From Clostridiales bacterium (GTDB lineage: Bacteria; Bacillota; Clostridia; Christensenellales; Pumilibacteraceae): a stretch of DNA of 62,573 nt. Below the pieces are notes generated by a model. The model had not been told where the DNA came from. It did no database searches and saw nothing but the letters and a program-made list of their open reading frames with translations. Made by a program: the position numbers and the translations under genes. Location of the stretch: assembly GCA_022511445.1 (NCBI GenBank), contig JAFLVE010000108.1, forward strand, positions 1-62,573, in the 5' to 3' direction. Each line of letters begins with the position of its first letter. Within the stretch, counting starts at the first letter, position 1. Positions 41,479-51,583 of the stretch are shown here, piece by piece.

Positions 41479-42330
41479 ATGGAAATATTTTTGTATATAG
41501 TGCTTCCCATACTTATCGTGTCTGTCTTGGCGGCGGTTTTTGCGTTTGCGCTTTCGTACCTCGGCGACAGAATGGCGGTCGACCGCGACGCGAGAATTGA
41601 CGACATCGAGCGCAACCTTGCGGGCGCCAACTGCGGCGGGTGCGGTTACCCCGGGTGTTCCCAGTTTGCCGAAGCTTTGTTTAAAGGCGAGACGGATTTA
41701 AGTAAGTGCAACCCCACGTCCGCCGAGAATAAACAAAATATCGCAAACATACTCGGAATGAGCGAGGTTAAAAGCGAAGAGACGGTTGCGGTTGTTCACT
41801 GCTTCGGCGGTAATCGCGCCGAAGATAAATTCGACTACCAAGGCTACGGCGACTGCCGTACCGCGGAAATACTCGCGGGCGGAAGCAAGGCGTGTCCTTA
41901 CGGCTGTATGGGGCTTTGCACGTGCGTTAATTCGTGTCCCAATCAGTCGGTAGAGATTAGTAAGGACACAGGTGCAAGTCTTGTGGATAGGTCAAAATGC
42001 ATTTCGTGCGGAAAGTGCGTTTCCGCGTGTCCCAAAAAGATAATAGGAAGAATACCTAAGTCCGCCAAAGTGTATATCGCGTGTTCAAATACCACCAAAG
42101 GTAAAGCCGTTACCGAGGTGTGTAAGGTAGGGTGCATTGCGTGCGGAAAGTGCGAAAGAGGGTGTCCCGAAGGCGCGATAAAGCTTTCCAACAACCTTGC
42201 TTCAATTGATTACGATAAATGTATCGGCTGTATGAAATGCGCCGCGGAGTGCCCGCGAAAATGTATACTTCCGATAGGCGAAGGGGTTGCGTTATTAGAT
42301 AGAATTCTTGCGGACAAAAAGAAACAGTAA
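41479..42330 (+). CDS. rnfB: Rnf complex subunit B
   Basis: A 283-residue subunit that accepts electrons from ferredoxin. It has an N-terminal membrane helix, a C-rich domain (ANCGGCGYPGCSQFAEAL at about 49-66) and ferredoxin-like motifs: CMGLCTCVNSCP, CISCGKCVSACP, CIACGKCERGCP and CIGCMKCAAECP, giving several [4Fe-4S] clusters. The length matches clostridial RnfB. It ends the operon; no strong terminator follows, so some read-through into the kinase gene is possible. Confidence 0.96.
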   Translation: MEIFLYIVLPILIVSVLAAVFAFALSYLGDRMAVDRDARIDDIERNLAGANCGGCGYPGCSQFAEALFKGETDLSKCNPTSAENKQNIANILGMSEVKSEETVAVVHCFGGNRAEDKFDYQGYGDCRTAEILAGGSKACPYGCMGLCTCVNSCPNQSVEISKDTGASLVDRSKCISCGKCVSACPKKIIGRIPKSAKVYIACSNTTKGKAVTEVCKVGCIACGKCERGCPEGAIKLSNNLASIDYDKCIGCMKCAAECPRKCILPIGEGVALLDRILADKKKQ

Positions 42331-42390
42331 TATCTAAGAGAGAATTATATCCCAAAATCTAAATTATATTTCCCGAATAAGAAAATACAA

Positions 42391-43311
42391 ATGAATAAGA
42401 ATTTGATTGAAAAAGTCGTAACCCAAAACCTAAACTGTAACGTGGAAAACGTTAAGTTTATAAGCGAGGGTTCTTATGGGCGAGCGTATAAAGTAAATAT
42501 TGACATTAAACCGTACGTGGTGGTCGTAAAAGCATACAAAGTAAAGGATATGCACCGACAAGAAGCGTTACAATTAAATGTTTTGTCGGAAAATACGACG
42601 GCTAAAATCCCTAAAGTATACTTCACAGCGGACGGAACGAGGGATATTCCTTTCGACTGCTTGTGTATGGAATATCTCGAAGGTAAAAACGCTTTAACTG
42701 ATTTTTGCCTGCTTTTTAAATCTAAAAAAAGCAAAAAACGCTTTGCCGAGGCTGTCGTTAAAGCCATGTTAGAATTGCATAGTTGTACGAACCCAAAATT
42801 CGGAAGTATAGATAATCCGAAGTTTTCTAACTGGCTTGATTATTACAGACCATTTGCTCAGGATATTTTTTTCACCGCAAAGAGGATGTACGAAGAAAAG
42901 AGATTACCAAAATCCATTTATAAAACAATGCAGAGGGCGTGGGAACTGTTCGACGAAATTTTTTGCGAGGAAGTCAAAACGCCTTCTTTGATACATGGCG
43001 ACTTAAATGTAATGAATATTATGGTAAAAAGACCGTTTGATTTCGTGGGAATAATCGATCCGCTGAACGCAATGTTTGCCGATAGAGAATATGACCTTTT
43101 TCAACTTACTAATATGACGGGAAACTGCTTTTATCTGTACGCGACTTACAAAGAAAAGTATAAAGTCAGCAAAAATTGCGATATTAAATGCGCTTTTTAC
43201 GCCCTGTGGAATGAGATATATTGTTTTATCAAAACAGGACATTATTTCAAAATAATAATGTCCCCGATAGTCAGGCGTATGAAAATGCAGCTTAAACTTT
43301 TTAATCAATAA
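42391..43311 (+). CDS. APH-family small-molecule kinase
   Basis: A 306-residue protein-kinase-like enzyme of the aminoglycoside/choline kinase (APH) superfamily. SEGSYGRAYKV near 27-37 is the nucleotide loop, VVVKAYK holds the catalytic lysine, LIHGDLNVMNIM is the catalytic loop and GIIDPLNAMFADREYDLF the metal-binding segment. The substrate could be a sugar, an amine or an antibiotic; resistance cannot be claimed. The gene is clearly more AT-rich than rnf before it and gdhA after it, and lacks a ribosome site, both consistent with acquisition. Confidence 0.8.
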   Translation: MNKNLIEKVVTQNLNCNVENVKFISEGSYGRAYKVNIDIKPYVVVVKAYKVKDMHRQEALQLNVLSENTTAKIPKVYFTADGTRDIPFDCLCMEYLEGKNALTDFCLLFKSKKSKKRFAEAVVKAMLELHSCTNPKFGSIDNPKFSNWLDYYRPFAQDIFFTAKRMYEEKRLPKSIYKTMQRAWELFDEIFCEEVKTPSLIHGDLNVMNIMVKRPFDFVGIIDPLNAMFADREYDLFQLTNMTGNCFYLYATYKEKYKVSKNCDIKCAFYALWNEIYCFIKTGHYFKIIMSPIVRRMKMQLKLFNQ

Positions 43312-43418
43312 AATCATACAAGATTAGATGTGAAGATAATAACAATTTCGTATTATAAAATGCGATGACGCTATAAATTTCAATTTATATGTAACTTTTA
43401 GTTTAAGAGCGCATAACA

Positions 43419-43455
43419 AAAAAACCGCCGCATTGTTATGCGACGGCTTTTTTAT
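43419..43455. terminator. Terminator between kinase and gdhA
   Basis: AAAAACCGCCGCA pairs with TGCGACGGCTTTTTT. A second, overlapping inverted repeat GCATAACA / TGTTATGC (43411-43441) could pair instead. Confidence 0.75.
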
Positions 43456-43468
43456 TGATAGTGTTAAA

Positions 43469-44800
<1,332 letters not shown>

Positions 44801-44822
44801 TTATCCCTCCTTTAATGATTTA

Positions 44823-44852
44823 ATTTTACAACTTAAATCCGCGTCATGTCAA
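44823..44852 (-). promoter_or_regulatory. Promoter of gdhA
   Basis: Minus strand TTGACA (44847-44852), an 18-bp spacer and TAAAAT (44823-44828). Confidence 0.7.
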
Positions 44853-45030
44853 ATAAATAACAACGGTGCTTATAATTTTTTGCACGCTTGTTCTATACTG
44901 CGGTAACACTGAATACATTAGTGTAACCGAAATGGCGTATACGACCGATAAAACCGACAAGACAAGTCGAAAATCGGGTTATTTTGCGCTTTTTCGCAGT
45001 ATACATTCTGTTAGTATGGGAGAGACCACG

Positions 45031-45804
45031 ATGAAATTTCTGGTTATTAAGCGTTCGAGTATTATTTTGGGCGTGCTTGCGGCAGTTGTTATAGCGCTTT
45101 CCGCTACGGGTATTTACTACACGGGAGCGGCGGCGATATACAACAACGTAAGTCCCCGAAAAGTGCCTATCTATTCGGTTGAGACCGACGAAAAGGCAGT
45201 GGCTCTTACTTTTGACGCGGCTTGGGGCGCCGATAAAACGCTCGGCATTCTCGAAACGCTCGAGGAAAAGGACGCTTGCGCCACCTTTTTCGTCGTCAGC
45301 TTTTGGGCGAACAAGTACCAAAGCGAGCTTAAAACGCTCGCCGCGTCCGACAGGATAGAGATAGGCACGCACTCGGCTACTCATCCCTACATGTCCAAGC
45401 TGACAAAGGACAAAATCGCGCTCGAGCTGTCCACGTCCAAGGAGCTTATAGAGAGCATTTCGGGGCGTAAGGTAGAGCTTTTCCGTCCGCCGTACGGCGA
45501 CTATTCCGATTCGGTCATCGATACAGCGAAGGAGAAGGGGCTGTATACGATTCAATGGGACGTCGATTCGCTTGATTGGAAGGATTTATCTAAAGAACAA
45601 ATTACGTCCAGAATAGTGAATAACGCCAAAAACGGCAGCATAATTCTTATGCACAACGACGGAAAAAACACGCTTGCGGCGCTTCCCGCCGTAATTGACG
45701 GACTTCGCGCCAAGGGCTTTACCTTCAAAACGGTGGGCGAGCTCATTTATAAAGATAATTACACTGTCGATCATACAGGCAGACAAATAAGGAGTACGAC
45801 ATGA
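45031..45804 (+). CDS. Polysaccharide deacetylase (PdaB-like)
   Basis: A 257-residue NodB-domain enzyme with an N-terminal membrane anchor (about 10-30), facing outside. Motif 1 is TFDAAWG at 60-66 with catalytic Asp62; the second Asp of the usual TFDD is Ala, as in PdaB/YlxY-type sporulation deacetylases. Motif 2 is H114-S-A-T-H118 and motif 3 RPPYGDYSD at 152-160. It would remove acetyl groups from peptidoglycan or a similar glycan. I start at ATG 45031 behind GGGAGAG. The next gene overlaps by 4 nt. Confidence 0.88.
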   Translation: MKFLVIKRSSIILGVLAAVVIALSATGIYYTGAAAIYNNVSPRKVPIYSVETDEKAVALTFDAAWGADKTLGILETLEEKDACATFFVVSFWANKYQSELKTLAASDRIEIGTHSATHPYMSKLTKDKIALELSTSKELIESISGRKVELFRPPYGDYSDSVIDTAKEKGLYTIQWDVDSLDWKDLSKEQITSRIVNNAKNGSIILMHNDGKNTLAALPAVIDGLRAKGFTFKTVGELIYKDNYTVDHTGRQIRSTT

Positions 45805-46460
45805 AAAACGAAGCCAAATCGACCAACTCGGTGTTCCTTCAGGGCACGGTAGGCTCCCCTGTGGAATACTCGCACGATCTTTACGGCGAAAGGTTTTATG
45901 AGTTCTTTCTCAACGTGCCGCGGCTTTCCGAACACCTCGATATTATTCCGATAACCGCCGCCGAGCAGCTTGTGGAAGGGCTTAGCGAGGGTATGACGGT
46001 AGCCGTCGTCGGGCAGTTTAGGAGCTTTAACCGACCGGACGGGGAGAGGTCGCGCCTTATACTGTCCGTATTCGCGCGCGAGATAACCTCGCCGTACGAG
46101 GATATAAATCCCAACGTTGCGGAGCTTATAGGATATATATGCAAGCCGCCCGTATACAGGACGACGCCGTTTAACCGCGAGATATGCGACGTGCTCCTTG
46201 CCGTCAACCGCGCATACAGCAAGTCCGATTACATACCGTGTATCGCTTGGGGCAAAAACGCTCGGCTTATAAAAACCGCGCCCGTAGGGCAAAAGCTGGA
46301 GGTTTCGGGCAGGATTCAGTCGCGCCAGTACACGAAAAAACAAGAGGACGGGTCCGCCGAGGTGCGTACCGCATACGAGTTTTCGATAGGTACCGCCGAA
46401 TTTTTGAAAAAGGAAACTGAAGTCGCCTCAACGTCCGATGCGGAAGATGACGAACTGTAA
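45801..46460 (+). CDS. Tandem OB-fold SSB-like protein
   Basis: A 219-residue protein with two OB-type domains. The first (about 8-105) contains FLQGTVGSPVEYSH and YEFFLNVPRLS; the second (about 108-205) contains YICKPPVYRTTPFNREICDVLLAVNR, IPCIAWGKNARL and LEVSGRIQSRQY, which is close to the SSB pattern. It ends with the acidic tail DAEDDEL, like SSB tails that recruit repair proteins. It probably binds single-stranded DNA, as an accessory to the main SSB. ATGA overlap with the deacetylase gene. Confidence 0.85.
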   Translation: MKNEAKSTNSVFLQGTVGSPVEYSHDLYGERFYEFFLNVPRLSEHLDIIPITAAEQLVEGLSEGMTVAVVGQFRSFNRPDGERSRLILSVFAREITSPYEDINPNVAELIGYICKPPVYRTTPFNREICDVLLAVNRAYSKSDYIPCIAWGKNARLIKTAPVGQKLEVSGRIQSRQYTKKQEDGSAEVRTAYEFSIGTAEFLKKETEVASTSDAEDDEL

Positions 46461-46462
46461 CA

Positions 46463-46494
46463 AAAAAAGCGGTGCCGTATCTGCACCGCTTTTT
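46463..46494. terminator. Bidirectional terminator
   Basis: AAAAAGCGGTGC pairs with GCACCGCTTTTT between convergent genes. Confidence 0.88.
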
Positions 46495-46511
46495 AATGCT
46501 TTAAATTATAT

Positions 46512-49205
46512 TTATTCCTCGTAGTCTTCGGAAACGGTGTTGATAAGCCGTTTCTTTTTTTGGTGCATGACGCGCGCGATTATTACGATTATGAGAATAA
46601 CGGTTATAACCGTAACGAGAATCGCAATCAGCAGAACGATATTAACACCGTCGTAGTCGATATGCTCGGTGCGAATATAGCAGGTAAGCGAGCCGTTAAG
46701 CTCGGAACTGTAAAACTTGATTTTTGTGTATTCCGCTGACGAATCGAATGCGCCGAGTACCTCTACTCGAGTGCCTGCGGGCAGGGCGTCAATTTCCTCC
46801 CACAGAACGATTTTTCCGTCGTCGTCAAGCCTGTAAACGGACGCGGAGCTTACTCCGCCGTATTCTGTTACTGTCGCGTTGTAAGCGGGGTGAATGGCGG
46901 TCGGCTCGTAACCCGAAAGACTTACGTTGTTGGCAAGCACAAAGCCCTCTATATTATCGCCGTCGCCGAGCGCTATCCTATACCACTTGTTGCCGTAATC
47001 GTCGGTGTAGCCCGCTACAAACGCCTTAAGCTTTAAGCTGTCGCCTTTTTTGGGAATATAGCCTACAACCTCAATGCGCGGAGAGTTGGGGCTCGGCCAC
47101 CTGTATATGGGCGTTGCGTCGTTATAAACCGATGCGTCGACGGAGGGCGGCTCGCTGTATAAAAGCGGCTCGCTTAGCGCGTCCTTGTAAACGTACACGC
47201 GGATAAGCCTTCCCGTCGCAACGTCGTCGGTAAGCACCATTAAATATTCTTTTGGCGTGTTAAGCTGGTCGACGGGAACGATTACTCTTCTGCCTTTTTT
47301 AAGGGTGTAATCGGAAGCCATATCGACGGGCTTGTTAAAAGCGGGCGTGTCGTCTAAAACGGTGCGAATTATGCGGTTAACGTCGTCGATAGGGTTGGGA
47401 GTAGTGTCCGCTTCGGGCTTCTCGCCGGGCGGCTCATACTTTTCGTCGATAAGCTTTAGGTCTATCGCGGGTCCGTCTACAACGAAGGCGCGGTGTTTAA
47501 GCGTGTCGAGTATGATTGCATTGACAAAGATTTCGACGCCGTCGCTTGCTTCGGTGCGAATGAACTCGTTTTTGACCGTGTTTAACGCGATTTGACCTGC
47601 CGAAAGGGTGTACGGCTTACCGCCGACGGTAAAGGTGTATGCCTTTTGTGCGCCCGTCGCGCCGTCTATACGGGTAAGTCCCGCGCCCGTGAGCGCGTAG
47701 ACGTTGTTTTCGATATCCACGGCGAATGAGAAGGTCCCGCTCGGTACGGAAACAGAGCTTTTAACATCGGCCGAAAGCGTTCCGTCGGTATCGGATATTT
47801 CGAGCTTGTCGACGGTATGCGCGGATGACAACACGTACACATTTTCCGTGCCGGAGGAGAGTGTAAACGAGGTAATTCCGTTTGTGTTTTCTATTTTGCG
47901 GGGGGCGGGGATGGACGAATAGTCGACACAGCTTTCCACAAAGTACATTCCGCGAGCGGAAAGGATATAAAGCGCCTTGTCGGCGTCTACCGCAATTTGT
48001 TTTATTGCGCCCGCCTCGACGGGAAGCTTAACGTCAACCTGCGTGCCGTCGATGTAACTGAGCGAAACCGTGTTGCGGTTGTGCGCAACGTACAGCGTGT
48101 TTTTGCTGTCGTTTGCGACCGATACGGGGTTTACGTACTCGCGCGGCGCGTAGGTCAGCTCGTTTCCGTATTGGGCGATTCTTCCGTTTACGGTGTCCGC
48201 AACGTACAGGGTGGAGTGCTTTACCGCAATGCCGCTCGGCGTATTGAGAAAGCCTTCCATATCGCTTGCGGAGGCGATTACAGTCTTAAATTGGCTCAAG
48301 TCGCTCGAAATCTTGATTATGCCCGAGAGCGAATCGAGCGCGTAAACGCTTTTTTCGCTGCCGTTATACGCCGATAAATTAACCAGTCTGTGTTTGGAGT
48401 TGTCCGCTGTAAAGCTGTCCTCTACGACTATTCCGCCGCCGACAGACATCTTGTAAACGGAGATATCGAAGGCGGTAAGTACGTACAACAAGGGCGCTTC
48501 GTCGTTAATTGCGGCAAGCGATACAACCGCGTCGGTCTGCGCCAACACGGGATCGAGCTCGACGGAAAGAAGTTCGTCCTCGGTAAAAGTGAACGAGCCC
48601 ACGGCGTTTTGATATCTGGGTAGGGCGGAGGACGAGTAAGCGACAAAAACGGTTTCGCCCGCTACGGCAAGCGCGGTTGCGCTAAAGCCGTAAACGCCGT
48701 CTACGAGATAAGTCTTGATATTTTCAAACCCGTCGCCCGTGACAGACGCTTTAATAACCGCGTCCTTTGTTACGGCGTAAAGTGTGGAGCCGAGCTCGTC
48801 GGTATTTACGTCGAAATCTATTATTTCGCTTTCCGCGTCGAGCTTTGTTTCGCCGTTATATAAAATCTCGCCGTTATAAAGAATTATATCTTTCCCCGCG
48901 ACGTTGTAAAGCTTGTCCGAGGGTTGTTTTTCGGACGTTATAAACGTTTCGGCGGCGAATTTAACTGACCCGACTTCGCCCGAAACGGTGATTCCGGAGG
49001 CGTCAGCATATACCGAGTTCGCGCCCGATATGTATGCGTATTTTGTATCGGGTAACTTGGTATCCGCGTACTCTCCGATAGGCGTCAGCGATACCGTGCC
49101 GTCCTCCTCGGCGTATACCGCGGCAGGGGAAAATACGACCGCGCACGCGATAGCGCACAGCAGCGCCGCAATAAAGATATAAACAGCCGAATACCTTTTA
49201 CTCAT
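46512..49205 (-). CDS. Type I surface protein: beta-propeller plus SH3-like domains
   Basis: An 897-residue protein. A signal peptide (1-32, cut after VYA) is followed by a beta-propeller-like region of about 500 residues with NHL/YVTN-like strands such as LYVADTVNGRIAQYG, ALYILSARGMYFV and NVYALTGAGLTRI. A bacterial SH3-like domain (about 685-765) and a second one (about 770-850) precede a membrane helix (about 855-877) and the basic/acidic cytosolic end MHQKKKRL...SEDYEE. No enzyme motif is seen; a wall or polymer sensor is plausible. There is no ribosome site, and a -10-like TAAACT ends 9 nt before the ATG. Confidence 0.82.
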   Translation of the reverse strand: MSKRYSAVYIFIAALLCAIACAVVFSPAAVYAEEDGTVSLTPIGEYADTKLPDTKYAYISGANSVYADASGITVSGEVGSVKFAAETFITSEKQPSDKLYNVAGKDIILYNGEILYNGETKLDAESEIIDFDVNTDELGSTLYAVTKDAVIKASVTGDGFENIKTYLVDGVYGFSATALAVAGETVFVAYSSSALPRYQNAVGSFTFTEDELLSVELDPVLAQTDAVVSLAAINDEAPLLYVLTAFDISVYKMSVGGGIVVEDSFTADNSKHRLVNLSAYNGSEKSVYALDSLSGIIKISSDLSQFKTVIASASDMEGFLNTPSGIAVKHSTLYVADTVNGRIAQYGNELTYAPREYVNPVSVANDSKNTLYVAHNRNTVSLSYIDGTQVDVKLPVEAGAIKQIAVDADKALYILSARGMYFVESCVDYSSIPAPRKIENTNGITSFTLSSGTENVYVLSSAHTVDKLEISDTDGTLSADVKSSVSVPSGTFSFAVDIENNVYALTGAGLTRIDGATGAQKAYTFTVGGKPYTLSAGQIALNTVKNEFIRTEASDGVEIFVNAIILDTLKHRAFVVDGPAIDLKLIDEKYEPPGEKPEADTTPNPIDDVNRIIRTVLDDTPAFNKPVDMASDYTLKKGRRVIVPVDQLNTPKEYLMVLTDDVATGRLIRVYVYKDALSEPLLYSEPPSVDASVYNDATPIYRWPSPNSPRIEVVGYIPKKGDSLKLKAFVAGYTDDYGNKWYRIALGDGDNIEGFVLANNVSLSGYEPTAIHPAYNATVTEYGGVSSASVYRLDDDGKIVLWEEIDALPAGTRVEVLGAFDSSAEYTKIKFYSSELNGSLTCYIRTEHIDYDGVNIVLLIAILVTVITVILIIVIIARVMHQKKKRLINTVSEDYEE

Positions 49206-49214
49206 ACGTTTTTC

Positions 49215-49243
49215 AGTTTATCACAAGCCTCGTAAAAAGTAAA
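49215..49243 (-). promoter_or_regulatory. Promoter of the 897-aa protein gene, near-leaderless
   Basis: Minus strand TTTACT, a 17-bp spacer with extended TGA and TAAACT, then 9 nt to the ATG. Confidence 0.5.
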
Positions 49244-49357
49244 GGATTTTGACGAATTTTGTTGCCTATATAAAGAAAAGGGGAATGATTTCTGTTCGGT
49301 TCTGATTTTTTATACAAATGTTACAAAAAATTTTTTAGTTTTTATTTAAATTCCCTA

Positions 49358-49386
49358 TTTACAAGAGCGAACTATTATGATATAAT
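49358..49386 (+). promoter_or_regulatory. Promoter of the ppx operon
   Basis: TTTACA (49358-49363), a 17-bp spacer and TATAAT (49381-49386). The leader is about 45 nt with AGAGGTGA. Confidence 0.75.
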
Positions 49387-49437
49387 CATACTGAATAACA
49401 ATGGGGTTATCTTGTTGATTGACCCGAGAGGTGACGT

Positions 49438-50949
49438 TTGAATAATATTGCTATAATAGATCTCGGATCGAATTCTGCTCGTCTGGTGCTTGCACACGTA
49501 ATTAACGACAGTTATTTCGTAGTGTACGACGAGCTGAAGGAAAGCGTCTGGCTGGCGCAGGATATGGAACGCGAGGGATATCTTAAGCAGGCGAGGATTG
49601 CTCAAGCCGTTAAAACGCTTAAGATGTTCCGCAAACTCTGCGACGCAAACAACGTCGACAAGGTATATGCATTTGCTACTAACGCAGTTCGTAAAGCAAA
49701 AAATCAACGTAGCTTTTTGGAAGAGATTAACACGGTCTGCGGATTTAAGTTTACCGTTCTTTCCGAGGAACAGGAAGCAATGCAGATTTACTACGGCGTT
49801 ATTAATTCCCTGGAGATTCCCAAGGGCGTTATTTTGGATATTTCCGGCTCGTCAATGCAGCTTATTCAGTACAACCGCCGAGTAATTCTCAATCAAACGT
49901 GTCTGCCCATAGGCACGATGAATTTGTCTACGCTTTTTAACGAGGACTACGCACCTCTTCAGCAGTCGCAAAAGATAGAAACGTACATGCGCGACCAGTT
50001 CGACCAAATCCCTTGGCTTAAAGAGCTCGAGCCCGATTATAAGTTTATAGGCGTGGGCGCTTCGTTCAGAAACCTGAGCAGTATAGTAAGACGGCTTAAC
50101 AAGTACCCGCTCGAGATGGTACATAACTTCCACTTGAGCATCGATTCGTTTAATAAAGTGTACGACACGATAAAGGTGCTCGACGCGGAAAAGCGTTCCA
50201 AAATTAAGGGATTGTCCACGCAACGCGCCGATATTTTCTGCGCGGCGCTTGCAAGCATAAAAGGCTTTGTAGACTGCACCGATTTCGACGAGATAACAAT
50301 ATCGGGCGCGGGCATCAGGGAAGGATTTATGTTTAACCATGCCGTACCCACCACGCTCGAAAAGCCGATATCGGACATTCTCGGCCATTCCATTTACACT
50401 CGGCTTTACTACTACGACCTTAACGTGACTCATGCGGAACACGTTTGCAATCTTGCGATACAGCTTTACAAGCAGCTACGCGTGCTCCATAAACTGCCTC
50501 GTCAGTACGTGCGCGTGCTTCGCGTTGCGGCGCTACTGCACGAGGCGGGAATGCGTACCAATTTTTACAACAGGTACAAGCATTCGGCACAGCTTATACT
50601 AAACTCCAATCTGTACGGAATATCTCACCGCGATCTTGTGCTTGCCTCCTTTGTGGTGCGCGGTCACAACCTCGACGATATAACTCTTGCCGATTGGAAT
50701 AAGTACGCGGGAATTGTGCAGGAGGAGGATCTTGTCGCTGTTATGCGGCTTGCGGTTATACTGCGCATTGCCGAATCGCTCGACCGCTCCATGTCGGGAT
50801 CTGTCAAAACCATTAACTGCGACGTGCTCGGCGACTCCGTAATTATGAAGACTGAGGTTGACGGCGATTGCTCGCTCGAAATAAAAGACGCGCTTCGCGC
50901 AGGCGCCGACTTCGCGCGGGCGTATAAAAAGAATCTTGAAATACTCTGA
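49438..50949 (+). CDS. ppx: Ppx/GppA exopolyphosphatase family with HD domain
   Basis: A 503-residue ASKHA-fold phosphatase acting on polyphosphate or pppGpp. It starts with IAIIDLGSNSARLVLAHV, shows ATNAVRKAKN and LDISGSSMQL in the first domain, and GVGASFRNLSS; the C-terminal third is an HD-type domain (LLHEAGMRTN near 362) that holds the polymer in E. coli Ppx. It starts at TTG 5 nt after AGAGGTG. It overlaps maf by 14 nt. Confidence 0.9.
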   Translation: MNNIAIIDLGSNSARLVLAHVINDSYFVVYDELKESVWLAQDMEREGYLKQARIAQAVKTLKMFRKLCDANNVDKVYAFATNAVRKAKNQRSFLEEINTVCGFKFTVLSEEQEAMQIYYGVINSLEIPKGVILDISGSSMQLIQYNRRVILNQTCLPIGTMNLSTLFNEDYAPLQQSQKIETYMRDQFDQIPWLKELEPDYKFIGVGASFRNLSSIVRRLNKYPLEMVHNFHLSIDSFNKVYDTIKVLDAEKRSKIKGLSTQRADIFCAALASIKGFVDCTDFDEITISGAGIREGFMFNHAVPTTLEKPISDILGHSIYTRLYYYDLNVTHAEHVCNLAIQLYKQLRVLHKLPRQYVRVLRVAALLHEAGMRTNFYNRYKHSAQLILNSNLYGISHRDLVLASFVVRGHNLDDITLADWNKYAGIVQEEDLVAVMRLAVILRIAESLDRSMSGSVKTINCDVLGDSVIMKTEVDGDCSLEIKDALRAGADFARAYKKNLEIL

Positions 50950-51583
50950 GCTACAACTTGTTTTTGCAACCGCGTCGCCACGCCGTCGCGCGCTTGCGGA
51001 AAAAATAAAATATATAACAGCGGGTCCCCGAGAGGAGACCCTTTTGTTAAGCCGCGGAATACAAAAAATAGTGCCCGTGTTTATGCCTGTAGACGTCGAC
51101 GAGGTCACGCTATCCTCGGCGGAGGAAACGGCGGTTGCAAACGCAAGGCTGAAAGGTGAGAAGGCGGCTACTCTAACGGCTTCGCCACTCCTTGCCTTTG
51201 ACACCGTGGTCGGTACGGACTCGTCCGTTTTCGGCAAGCCGGCGACGCGGGAGCAGGCGATTGCCATGCTTAAGGAGCTGTGCGGCAGAACGCACGTTGT
51301 GGTTACGTCGGTATATTTTCGAGTCGGAAAGAAAATAATCGAAAAATCGGAAAAAACTTACGTCACTTTTGGTGCATTTGACAAAGATTTGGTGTATAAT
51401 TACGTTGACAGCGGCGCACCGTACGACAAAGCTGGCGGATACAATATAGACGATCCCGAGGTGCGTTCGCTCGTCACGAAAATCGACGGCGATTACGACA
51501 GCGTCGTCGGGCTTCCCGTTTTGCTTACCGAAAAACTTATCGAGGAGAATTTGATTTATGGCGAAAATGGACATTGCTATTGA
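50936..51583 (+). CDS. maf: Maf-like nucleotide pyrophosphatase
   Basis: A 215-residue Maf/YhdE-type pyrophosphatase that removes modified or non-canonical dTTP/UTP-type nucleotides. ATASPRRRAL at 11-20 is the signature; the catalytic Asp lies in AFDTVVGTD and KPATREQAIAML follows. GAPYDKAGGYNID near 163-175 is also typical. It starts at TTG inside the end of ppx and overlaps mreB by 26 nt. Maf beside mreB is common in bacteria and links it to division and shape genes. Confidence 0.9.
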   Translation: MKYSELQLVFATASPRRRALAEKIKYITAGPREETLLLSRGIQKIVPVFMPVDVDEVTLSSAEETAVANARLKGEKAATLTASPLLAFDTVVGTDSSVFGKPATREQAIAMLKELCGRTHVVVTSVYFRVGKKIIEKSEKTYVTFGAFDKDLVYNYVDSGAPYDKAGGYNIDDPEVRSLVTKIDGDYDSVVGLPVLLTEKLIEENLIYGENGHCY

